Shown: positions 1 through 9,023 of the stretch, piece by piece
How positions within the stretch are numbered: position 1 is the stretch's first letter
Layout: each line of letters starts with the position of its first letter
Assembly (NCBI GenBank): GCA_030407315.1
Contig: JALQPE010000278.1
Coordinates: 1-64,000 of the forward strand
Reading direction: 5' to 3'
Length of the DNA stretch: 64,000 bases
Origin: Asparagopsis taxiformis
Taxonomy: Eukaryota > Rhodophyta > Florideophyceae > Bonnemaisoniales > Bonnemaisoniaceae
The notes under the pieces: generated by a model
The model's database searches: none
What the model was told of the DNA's origin: nothing
Seen by the model: only the letters and a program-made list of their open reading frames with translations
Made by a program: the position numbers and the translations under genes

Positions 1-829
1 GAGTATCTGCCGAAGCCCAAGCAGAAGCAGGAAGGTTTCTGCTGTTGTGAGGAAGGAACAGGAAATTACTCCAAATGTGGTGGCTGAAGAAGTGATTCCT
101 GCTGTCGCGACGAAAGCCAATAGAAGAGGCACCTCTGAGCACCCCGAAAGAAGCAGAAGGACCGTCCTGCCGCAGCAAAGAGGGAGGACAGGAACGTCCT
201 GCCACGCGTCTTCAGCAGCAGAAGAGAGAAGAGGGAAGCAGAACGTCTTGCTGTTCTCCAAAAAGAACAGGAACGTCTTTCAGCTTCAAGGGCAGAGCGG
301 GAAAGTCGTGCCAGGGATATTCGCCGGGAAGGATTGTCAGAGAAGATCTTCCTCAGGGAAGGAAACAAAGCGGCGATACGCAAAGTCTGGATATCAACTT
401 GGACAATAGTGGTCGCATGGACATAGACACGCCTGGAAAACAAGCTGGAGATGCGCAGAACCGCTCTGTGATATTGAAACTTCGAATCAGGACACCAGAA
501 ACTTACAGCACTAGCCCGGCCGAAGTGGACAAGGAGAATTCGGGAAGAAAGCAGAGTTCTGGTGGAAGCGGCGATGAAAACGAGTCCAGGTTGGATAAGA
601 AGCGAAGAAGGGAAGATACTAGCGCGAAGTTTTCTGAGCCCAATACGCCGGATGACAACATTGAGATTGGGCCTCCCCGGGAAAAGAAGAGTAGAGTCAA
701 TGCAAGAAAACGAACGACTGGAGAAGAAGCACCACTCTTCACTGACGAGCAAGAAAACTCCCTTCCAGACCGCAATTCGCAGAGGACATACCTGAGAAGC
801 TGCCTTTATGCGTTCCTTCCAACTCGAGA
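1..829 (+). pseudogene. 5' part of a frameshifted 2OG-dioxygenase paralogue (cut by the window edge)
   Basis: This stretch is a low-complexity, charged coding remnant that leads into the 2OG domain beginning at 830. From about 300 to 770 the frame reads Ser/Lys/Arg/Glu-rich sequence with a basic patch (DKKRRRED), like the linker before the same domain in the gene at 3285-6931. Shortly before 830 the homologous reading moves into the frame of the downstream domain: ENSLPD matches ENPIPD of the paralogue in one frame, and SNSRMKYY matches SGSRMKYY in the other. A one-base indel near 770-780 therefore breaks the gene. Positions 120-290 carry degenerate copies of a CAGGAACGTC-like unit. The start codon and any ParB-like domain would lie left of the window, so I cannot say whether this paralogue has one. 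Confidence 0.55.
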
Positions 830-1708
830 ATGAAGTATTATATCACAGAAGAAGACATTGATACAATCCGGACGGAGATAATGGAAGCAGCTGCAGGCTA
901 CTCTACTTTGGTATGTCCCCTCGGTTCTTGTGAAAGCCAACAATACTTCAGCTACCAGAGAAGAATGATCGACGAGCTTGGTTACGTGGTGTTGCAAGAC
1001 ATTTTCTCTTCTACTACAGTGGGAGCAGCTACGCACGAGTTATTCACACAGATGGCCAGCACATTCCAAGGTACTACAAGTGGCTCAAGTACAAGTCAGA
1101 AGAACCCGTGGAAACCACTTCGACCGAAAGACAGCACTGGTGTATTCAAGACGGACCGGAAAAGCATCTGCGATGACCTTGAGCAAGAAAGCGCGCGGCA
1201 GTACAGGAACAAGCTGATTCTGGAGCTAGGTAAGGCGATTTGTGCGGAGAACCTGAAGCTCGGGTTTGGAAGAGAAGAAGCGGTGGTCTTTCCAGAAACG
1301 GGTCTTCGTCTGATTTTGACCGCAGAAGGTAGTCAGGAGCAACTTATGCATACCGATGTTCCCGTCCGTGAGGGAACTGGAACTGGTCCTCTCAACTCGC
1401 CATCATATTTCATGATGGCTGCTGGTGCGGATGGGTTCATCATTCGTATCGCCAAGTTCAGCCATGTGTGCCTAAGTCATCCAGCGAAAGAAAAGTACCG
1501 CGTGCCAGTGACGAACGTGCGCATCCCACCGTATTCCCTGCTTGTATGCCGAACGGACGTGTATCACGGAGGAATGGGATTCGCGGAGGGTCGTTCTTCG
1601 GTGAGGTACCAGCATCCTATCCGGTCCCATCTATCACTGCGAACTTCCAGGGAGAAGTTGCTACAGCCTCCCTTCAATGTCAACTACTGGGAGCGTTTAG
1701 ATATCTGA
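830..1708 (+). CDS. 2-oxoglutarate/Fe(II) dioxygenase-like domain (C-terminal part of a larger gene)
   Basis: This open frame encodes 292 residues clearly paralogous to the C-terminal third of the gene at 3285-6931. Both share the start MKYY, ATHELF, the YRNKL/YKNKL segment, FPETGLRL/FPKTGLRL, SPSYFMM and ADGF. The metal-site signature of the double-stranded beta-helix dioxygenase fold is present: His174 and Asp176 in MHTD, a distal His246 in DVYHGG, and Arg265 in PIRSHL as the likely 2-oxoglutarate-binding residue. The paralogue has all of these at matching places. The reaction in this family is hydroxylation or oxidation; the substrate is unknown. I start it at the ATG that begins the conserved domain, but the natural protein almost certainly begins upstream in a different frame. 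It ends with its own stop about 220 bp before the first hairpin cluster. Confidence 0.72.
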   Translation: MKYYITEEDIDTIRTEIMEAAAGYSTLVCPLGSCESQQYFSYQRRMIDELGYVVLQDIFSSTTVGAATHELFTQMASTFQGTTSGSSTSQKNPWKPLRPKDSTGVFKTDRKSICDDLEQESARQYRNKLILELGKAICAENLKLGFGREEAVVFPETGLRLILTAEGSQEQLMHTDVPVREGTGTGPLNSPSYFMMAAGADGFIIRIAKFSHVCLSHPAKEKYRVPVTNVRIPPYSLLVCRTDVYHGGMGFAEGRSSVRYQHPIRSHLSLRTSREKLLQPPFNVNYWERLDI

Positions 1709-1929
1709 TGAAATTAGTTCTTAATAGCATTCTATGGCAGGCATCAAGGCCGCCTTCAAGTAAACGATGAAAGTTAGGCTAGTACATGACGTTTGCGTAT
1801 GTAGACGGGTCGAGAGATATACAATACTCAATTTAATATGAGAAGGGGAGGAAACTATGGTGGGCACTACTAGAATAGAACAAGGTAATATCGCAGTCGT
1901 CTTTGGTTACAACATTGAGGTGAGGAAGG

Positions 1930-2210
1930 CTTACAGATGATGCAGTTTCGCTGGGGTGCTGACAGCAAAGTCATCGTTACGATGACTTTGCTGTAATGAT
2001 TTGATTTCTTACAGCAAAGTCATCGTAACGATGACTTTGCTGTAAGAAATCAAATCATTACAGCGGCCACAATTTTTTACCGGGTAAAAAATTCTTGCTG
2101 ATTTTTTTACCCGGTAAAATTTTCTCACCACTGTAATCAAACCTTTCCTTACAGCAAAGTCATCGTAACGATGACTTTGCTGTAAGCATCCCGGGTAAAC
2201 GGCTTCGGCT
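1930..2210. repeat. Hairpin cluster I (three copies of the 33-bp hairpin)
   Basis: The array holds three hairpins with arms ACAGCAAAGTCATCGT and a single central base, at 1962-1994, 2011-2043 and 2151-2183. Between the second and third is another hairpin built around accgggtaa/acccggtaa cores in A/T runs. The outer edges read TTACAGATGATGCAGTTT at 1931 and, inverted, GGCTTCGGCTGTAA at the right end, so the cluster has terminal inverted repeats like a miniature DNA transposon. It sits just downstream of the dioxygenase-like gene. Confidence 0.85.
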
Positions 2211-2756
2211 GTAAGCGGTTGGGAGTTTCGTCCGTCTCCCACCCTGGGAAGGGTGAGAAGGGAAGTGTGGAGCCGGGAACATCGTACAACGATGGTTTGG
2301 ACGACTGTTGACGGCTCTGGGGAGCACTCTGCGTCGTGCAAGCCTGGTTTGCGCTGGCTGCACTACCTGGTATTGAACGGTTCTGTGCGCAAAGTTTACT
2401 CATGAAGGAGTTAGGGTGTTGTGTACCACACCAACCATAGTTACTAACATTTGCAGTGTACTCTAGTGATGTAATTATTATTCTAGTTTCTAGCTATACA
2501 ATGATATTAAGTAAGTCAGATGTGCACAGAGCATGGTCTAAGCCTAGCACGGTAGAGAAAGATGGAAGAAAGATTGAAGGGTAGGCATGCAGAGGTATGA
2601 AGGCAGCAGTATGTGTAGACTATGGCAGTGGTAAGAAAATATTTCATGCACCAAAGGGTGGGTAGAGTGACATTAGAGAGGTGGTGTGTAGGGGGAAGGT
2701 AGGTGGAGATGATGAAGGAGGACAACAGAAACGAGAGCGAGGGTTGAGACCAACGG
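2211..2756. other. Outer arm of the hairpin element, then sequence with no recognised gene
   Basis: Positions 2211-2335 match, in inverted orientation, the segment 8145-8290 (shared GGGAGTTTCGTCC and GTCCAAACCATC words), so the repeat unit extends beyond the hairpins. From 2340 to 2756 I see no convincing gene; the short open frames here overlap repeats. Confidence 0.55.
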
Positions 2757-3079
2757 CTTACAGATGGAGCAGTTTACCAGGGATGCTTACAGCAAAGTCA
2801 TCGTTACGATGACTTTGCTGTAAGGAAAGGTTTCATTACAGTGGCCATGATTTCTTTACCCGGTAAAAAAATTCCTGGCCGCTGTAATGAAAACGTTTTC
2901 TTACAGCAAAGTCATCGTAACGATGACTTTGCTGTCAGGAAACAAAACATTACAGTGGCCATGATTTCTTTACCCGGTAAAAAAATTCCTGGCCTCTGTA
3001 ATGAAACGTTTCCTTACAGCAAAGTCATCGTAACGATGGCTTTGCTGTAAGGATCCTTGGTAAACTGCCTGAGCTGTAA
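2757..3079. repeat. Hairpin cluster II (three copies; MITE-like unit)
   Basis: The 33-bp hairpins are at 2789-2821, 2903-2935 and 3016-3048 (the last with one mismatch). Two larger hairpins with gtaatg/cattac ends and a TTTACCCGGTAAA core lie between them. The cluster is bounded by TTACAG..GCAGTTTACCAGGG on the left and its inverted counterpart ..GGTAAACTGCC..CTGTAA on the right. I see no clear target-site duplication. It lies about 200 bp upstream of the start of the ParB-dioxygenase gene, in the expected promoter region. Confidence 0.85.
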
Positions 3080-3284
3080 TTGTCGTACAACGAAAAGTGA
3101 TGTGGAAGGTTCGGATTGGTCAACCGCTGAATATCATTACCAGGGTGTATACTAATAGGAATATGTCAGATCTCTAAGTTTCGCCTATCTTACTCAGCTT
3201 ACGCAGCAAAACAGCTTGTCGTTCAGATCTTCTTCTCTCTTTCTCAATCTTTCACTCTTCGTTTGTCAATCACTCACCAAAGCA

Positions 3285-6200
3285 ATGGCTCAACAATCCC
3301 CCAACGCTTTCGACCGCCAGGTGCGCTCTGCCAGCCGCCGTGACAACGATTCTCCCACTCCTTCTCCCTCTCCTTCTCCCTCTCCTTCTCCTTCTCTGGC
3401 CCCCCCTGTCCCCATGGACGTTTGCGAAGCTGCTGCAGCGCTGACCCAGCTCAGCCCAGCACCTAAGCCCGTCCCCTCCCCCCCTTCCGCTTCCGATCCC
3501 GCGGTTGTCCCGACAATCGACGCTGGCGTTCCCGCAACTCCGCTTCCGGCTCAATCTGCCGAAGCGGCGCCAGCCGTCGAGGGATCTGGTGCTCCTCTGC
3601 CCAGCTCGCCTGCTCCGGACATGATCATCGCGTCCGGCAGCGACTTGGCAGAGGATGCGGAGAAGGTCGATGATCACAACGCTCGTGACATCGTACCGAA
3701 CAAGCCTCTCCGCAGCACCAGGCTGGCCTACCCTGGCACAGTGCCCATCCCGGTGGATGTGGACTACGACATAAGTCCGGAGAGCTGCCGAAACATTCCA
3801 GTCTTCATTTCCCCCTGGATGTTTCTCCTCCGGCAGTCGTGTCCAGGGTGGTCAGGCCGCATCGCGTTGATGAGTTGAAGAAAACGTTTCTCACTCAGGG
3901 ATTTTCCGTGATTGCTTCACGCGTGTCCGTCTGCGAGGTGATTGATTCCAATGCAAAAGTACGACTGCAATATGTCGATGGATCTCACCGAGTGACCGCG
4001 TTGAAGGCCATTCTCGAGTCGGCTGGACCTGCTCCTGCGAAGGACAGTCCAGAGTGGGAGGAGTTTGTCAAGTCTGACATCTACCGTCGCTTTGGAACTA
4101 TTCCAGTCGACTTTCTCCTCCCACCGACTCGGCTTGGCCGGGATGTCTTCTGCTCCGAAGAAGTACTCCCGCTTTCACGGCTGATGAACTTCCACACCCA
4201 CAATGTCAGCGAGGTAACAGTTGCTGACAATGTGTGCTCTGTGATGGAGTTCATCAATATCCACCGCCTGGGAAAGAAGAAGATCGAGCCGACCGTTCAA
4301 TACATAAAAGAACGGAAAGCGCTGAGCTGGATTCGTCCGAGACAGCTCATGCGCTACGTCTCGATCGCGCGAGGGTTCAAGACCATTGAAAGCCCTGCTT
4401 TCAAGTACTGGTCGAGCATCCCGAACAGGCCGGAGTTCGTGCAGTTCTCTTCGACCGAGGATCTGGCTGGTTGTACGGTGAACTTGTTGTTCAATGGGTC
4501 GTTCAGGAGTGCTCCGGATGTGCAGAAGTGTTTCATCCTGGAGATGACGGCGCGCTACACTTGTAGCCGTCGGTCGGCCGGGCTGAAACCGTACTCGGTT
4601 GGTACCATTGGGCAGGAATGGATTGCTGGTTTGTTGGAAATCTTCGGGTACGTGAAGGAGGTGGCCGAGTACTGGAACGTGTCGGATGTGTTGAGGATGC
4701 TGGATGGGTCAATTCCCAGCGTGGGTGACCCGAGCAAGAGCTTCGACATTCGCTCGCGCGTTGTCGAAGTTCTTGCTCAGATGGTCCCCAAGAAGGGGTG
4801 CTGGGCAGACTTCCGTCCCAAGGAAGGCCCCCCCGATGGTTACAGTTACGAAAATATTTTTCCCCGTAAGAAGTCTGTCTTCGGGAAGGACGCCAGGAAA
4901 ATGCTCCTGCGCGTCACTGGGTACCGCGACATGCAAATGCGGAAACGCTTTCACGCGATGTACCCAGACATCCCACATGCTGCGCTCCCAGCCACATGTG
5001 GTGATGATGCCCCCATCCCTTCCTCTTCCAATTCCTTGCCCATCCCTTCATCCTCCATTCCTTTGCCCCCACCACCTCAACTGGAATCTTCCAGCAATTC
5101 CGAGGTTGCCCCTGTTCCTGTCTCTACCCCTGCCGTGTCTGCATCCTCCCCTGCGGTGACCCCGGTCAAGCCGACTGCGCGTGGTCCCCAGGATGGCAGC
5201 GAACGCTCTGGTCCAGTTTCCCACGCCGGGACTGGTACCCCCAACCGTCCTGTCCAAGCCGCGCAGGAGCAGGTCTCACCGGCTTCGCAGCCTGAGCCTG
5301 CGACTCCGGCTGCCGAGCAGCACCCTGCTGCTCCGGCCCCCGCTGTCGAAGCTTCCCGTTCTGCATCTGCTAGCAGTTCGGGAAGCTCCAGCGATGACAG
5401 CTTCGTCCCTTCACCATCCGGTGGGGTTGGACAGAAGACGGTTGCGAGGATTTCGACGGAGGGCCCTACTCCCGAGAATGTGGTCGAGGGCAGCAGTGCG
5501 AAGGGCGGTGCAGATCCTGACGAAGATGTCATTGAAGTCAGTGATTCTGCACCGCCCGGAGTGGAAACTTCTGGGAGGAAAGTGATGCCCAGAAGGAGTA
5601 CCCGCCTGCAAGCGAGTCGTTCCGGTCGTGGTGGAACGGCGGGTGGTGCTGTGGAGGTCGTCGAGCTGGAGAGCGCCCCCGAGGATGCGGGTGAAAACTC
5701 CATCCTCGGGAAGCGTAACTTGGAAGCCGCTTCTGCGACGCCCGAGCCTTCTACCAAAAAGAGAAGGCTCGGTGAGACTTCATCAAAGTCGTCGTCAAAG
5801 AAATCCAAGTCGGCTTCCCGAGGTCGCTCTCGGGAGCCGGTTCTCCAGTTCGACGACGCCCAGGAGAATCCCATTCCCGACAGCATCGTCGATGAGAATG
5901 TGGCCGCCGTTCTCCCCAGCGCAATTGCGTCTGGCAGCCGGATGAAGTACTATATGGAAAGTACGACGGTGGAGACGGTTCGGGCGGAAATGAGGGCGGC
6001 AGCATTCCAGGCAGCTGCATCGCCGGGTGCTGAGGATACGGTGGTGGACAGGTACTTTGCGGTGAAGAAGGCATTGTTGGAAAACTTGGGGGTTATTGTT
6101 ATGGAAGGCCTGTTGGCATCGTCCACGGCTGGTAATGCGACGCATGAGTTGTTCGGTCACTTCGCTAGGCAGTTCCCGCTGGTTGAGGAGGTTGAAAAAC

Positions 6201-6931
6201 CCTCCCAGCAGTCTGATTCTAACGATGACGACAGGGAGCCACAGGACGAGCCGCCAGCTTTCGCAAAGCCCGGCTTCGATCCTTCGCCGTGGCAGTTCAT
6301 CCACAACGTGGGTGATGCGAAGGACCGCATCGATGGTGGTCGTGGGCGCCTCTCTCTGCCGCGGCGTGAGTTGTGCGACAAGTTGGAGGAGGGGAATTTG
6401 GAGATGTATAAGAACAAGTTGGTGGCAGAGCTTGCTCTTGGTGTTTGTGCGGAGTTCTTGAAGTTGGGAATGGAGGGTGAGGATCCTGTCTTCTTCCCGA
6501 AGACAGGATTGCGGCTGCTTCTTACAGCAGATGGGGCTGCGGACCAGGATGGGCACACGGACTTCAAGGTAGCGACGAATAGTGTTGGAAGTCCTACCAC
6601 GTCTCCATCATATTTCATGATGTCGAGCGGAGCCGATGGGTTCTCTATAGTAGTTGCCCCTTATAGTCATGTATGCCTGGCCAGTCCGGGCGCCGATATG
6701 TGGAAGGTTCCCCCTCTCATCTTTTGGGTGCCACCCTATTCCGTATTGGTTGGTCGCGGTGACCTTTACCATTACGGGGTCGGCTTCAGCCGAGGAGATC
6801 TTCCTGCAGGCGAGAAGTTAGTCTATGGCCTGCCCACGCGCGGCCACATCTACTTGAAGACGGAGAAGGACGTCCTCACGGACCACATCCACACCGTCGA
6901 ATATTACAAGTACGATAGGAGCAATAGATAG
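3285..6931 (+). CDS. ParB/sulfiredoxin-like domain fused to a 2OG/Fe(II) dioxygenase-like domain (one frameshift)
   Basis: The ATG at 3285 (MAQQSP) follows a pyrimidine-rich leader. The first frame runs to about 3810 (Pro/Ser/Ala-rich, then PVFISP). The frame then changes at a C5 run (3811-3815) and continues from PLDVSP to the stop at 6931. One extra C would give exactly 1215 residues. Residues about 165-240 resemble the N-terminal domain of ParB, with the signature DGSHRVTA, and align with the start of the protein at 9024-12491. Residues about 570-880 are low complexity with basic patches (TKKRRLG), possibly nuclear signals. Residues 887-1215 form the dioxygenase-like domain with His1091, Asp1093 (GHTD), His1163 (LYHYG) and Arg1186 (PTRGH). 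Known family chemistry is oxidation using Fe(II) and 2-oxoglutarate. DNA targeting is inferred from the ParB-like part. The frameshift may be a sequencing error, a real inactivating change or recoding. Confidence 0.75.
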
Positions 6932-7330
6932 CATATCAGAAGTATTAAAACCTATACTACTGTTCCCTGCTATAAAGTTCTGTCTTTCTCATCTCAACAT
7001 TGTTACCTTAGCCCATTTTTCAGTTCTCATCTATACATCTGTCCTTCATCTCATAGTTTAGTGCTACTCAGCAGATTGCTTGCTACTTTTTAATATTAGT
7101 CTACAACGTTATATGATTTTACTAGCTAGGCCGTAGGGGGAGACTAGTTTCAACCCTTGACAACGCGCAGATTTCGACTACGAGAGCCGTCACTGTGATA
7201 AATTATTTGTAGAATTTTCGTCTATCTTCCCACCTACACTAGGCTACCTATATATATACAGGGTATAACCTGAACAGAGACCACGTGAGGTAAAATACTC
7301 CTGAGAGCTGCTCACAGCCGTACAGACCTT
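6932..7330. other. Intergenic, AT-rich, no gene recognised
   Basis: This stretch holds the 3' flank of the ParB-dioxygenase gene. It contains a TATATATATA run near 7251-7260 and no open frame that looks coding. Confidence 0.5.
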
Positions 7331-7755
7331 TGCTGAGCAATTTACCCGACTTCAAACTTCGCTTCTTACCTTTACCAGGATGAGAGAAGGACGAAACTCC
7401 CTGCTGCTTACAGCCGAAGCCGTTTACCAGGGTTCCTTACAGCAAAGTCATCGTAACGATGACTTTGCTGTAAGGAACCGTTTCCTTGCAGTGGCCGAAG
7501 AATTTTTTACCGGGTAAAAAATCAGCAAGAAATTTTACCGGGTAAAAAATTGTGGCCGCTGTAATGTTTTGCTTTCTTACAGCAAAGTCATCGTTACGAT
7601 GACTTTGCTGTAAGAAAACGTTTCATTACAGCGGCCACAATTTTTTTACCCGGTAAAGAAATCATGGCTGCTGTAATGATTTGTTTTCTTACAGCAAAGT
7701 CATCGTAACGATGACTTTGCTGTCAGCACCCCGCCGGAACTGCCAAAGCTGTAAG
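7331..7755. repeat. Hairpin cluster III (three copies)
   Basis: The 33-bp hairpins are at 7439-7471, 7579-7611 and 7691-7723, alternating with hairpins holding accgggtaa and acccggtaa cores. The left border carries GGACGAAACTCCCTGC, then TTACAGCCGAAGCCGTTTACC. The right border is the inverted GGAACTGCCAAAGCTGTAA. With cluster II it brackets the ParB-dioxygenase gene. Confidence 0.85.
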
Positions 7756-8035
7756 CAGTCTGGCTTCACCCTCTCCCCCATTTCTCTACTCCGCCTTCAG
7801 CATCCCAGCCTCTCTGGTGACGACTGACGCCTTTCGTTTCCCCCCTCACGCCCCCTCTCGCAATGAAATACTCGTCTATTACCACGATAGGCTACTCGTA
7901 CTGCCGCCTTAATTTTCCTCTACACACACCCTCCCATCCGTCTCTTCCGTACTACGATCTTAGGCTATCCTACCTTACGATTATAGTTGTATAGTGAGTA
8001 GCTAGAGTCCTACTTATTGACGACTATAGTGCACC

Positions 8036-8126
8036 GGAACCGGCGCCGGTTCCCGCCCGGGCGGGTTGAATATATATTTTATGCCGTGAGGCACAGGTAC
8101 CATATGGTCGCTGTGGCTCACGGCAC
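8036..8126. repeat. Run of consecutive perfect palindromes
   Basis: GGAACCGGCGCCGGTTCC (8036-8053) is directly followed, overlapping by two bases, by CCCGCCCGGGCGGG (8052-8065). AATATATATT, ACCATATGGT and an inverted pair GCCGTGAG..CTCACGGC come within the next 60 bp. Such density is not expected by chance. The function is unknown. Confidence 0.7.
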
Positions 8127-8210
8127 AAGGAGTAGATTTTGCGACCAACAGCCGTCCAAACCATCCTCCCGTGATGTTCCCTACTTCACACTTCGCTTCT
8201 CATGTGAGAC

Positions 8211-8286
8211 AGCAGGGAGTTTCGTCCTTCTCCCATCTTGGTAAAGGTACCTTTACCAAGAAGGGAGAAGGACGAAACTCCCTGCT
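8211..8286. repeat. 76-bp near-perfect palindrome
   Basis: Two 38-bp arms meet at a central GGTACC (8246-8251) with one mismatch. The arms contain GGGAGTTTCGTCCTTCTCCC, the same word that flanks clusters I and III, so this looks like two opposed copies of the outer arm of the hairpin element. It directly precedes cluster IV. Confidence 0.85.
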
Positions 8287-8750
8287 GCTTACAGCTGAAG
8301 CCGTTTACCAGGGTTCCTTACAGCAAAGTCATCGTTACGATGACTTTGCTGTAAGAAAACAAATCATTACAGCAGCCACGATTTCTTTACCGGGTAAAAA
8401 AATTGTGGCCGCTGTAATGAAACGTTTTCTTACAGCAAAGTCATCGTAACGATGACTTTGCTGTAAGGAACCGTTTCCTTGCAGTGGCCAAAGAATTTTT
8501 TACCGGGTAAAAAATCAGCAAGAAATTTTACCGGGTAAAAAATTGTGGCCGCTGTAATGTTTTGCTTTCTTACAGCAAAGTCATCGTTACGATGACTTTG
8601 CTGTAAGAAAACGTTTCATTACAGCGGCCACAATTTTTTTACCCGGTAAAGAAATCATGGCTGCTGTAATGATTTGTTTTCTTACAGCAAAGTCATCGTA
8701 ACGATGACTTTGCTGTCAGCATCCCCGGTAAACGGCCCGCACTGTAATGG
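8283..8750. repeat. Hairpin cluster IV (four copies)
   Basis: The 33-bp hairpins are at 8320-8352, 8432-8464, 8572-8604 and 8684-8716, with three TTTACC/GGTAAA-core hairpins alternating between them. The right half (8432-8716) repeats cluster III almost base for base. The cluster lies about 300 bp beyond the stop codon of the minus-strand methyltransferase-SET gene. Confidence 0.85.
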
Positions 8751-9023
8751 GGTGACTGCTTCTCCTACATCGCTCTGTTACTGGTGTTCTACATGCTGCG
8801 TTGCTACACAATTTCGCACTCACATCTTTCTAGTTTCTCTCCCTTTCGTATCCATAGGTATAGCAGTTGAAAAGTGGATAGTTTGCACTCCAGGCCGCAG
8901 ATGCCTTCCTGCAGTCATGTCACGATTGTTGTAGTGTAGTCTATAATATCTAGCGCTCTTGGAAGATGATGCACAGTCTATTGTCTCTGTCAATGCGTGT
9001 TTACTCAAATCTATCAAAGTAGC

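Noticed and set aside
3811..3846. A small intron in the ParB-dioxygenase gene instead of a frameshift
   Set aside because: The only GT..CAG stretch spanning the site is 36 nt. It is too short for a fungal intron and, as a multiple of three, would not change the frame.
5077..5886. Long minus-strand frame opposite the ParB-dioxygenase linker
   Set aside because: It is a shadow of a GC-rich low-complexity coding region, with no independent features.
1962..8716. CRISPR array
   Set aside because: The repeats are self-complementary hairpins with conserved, not unique, spacers, and there are no cas genes.
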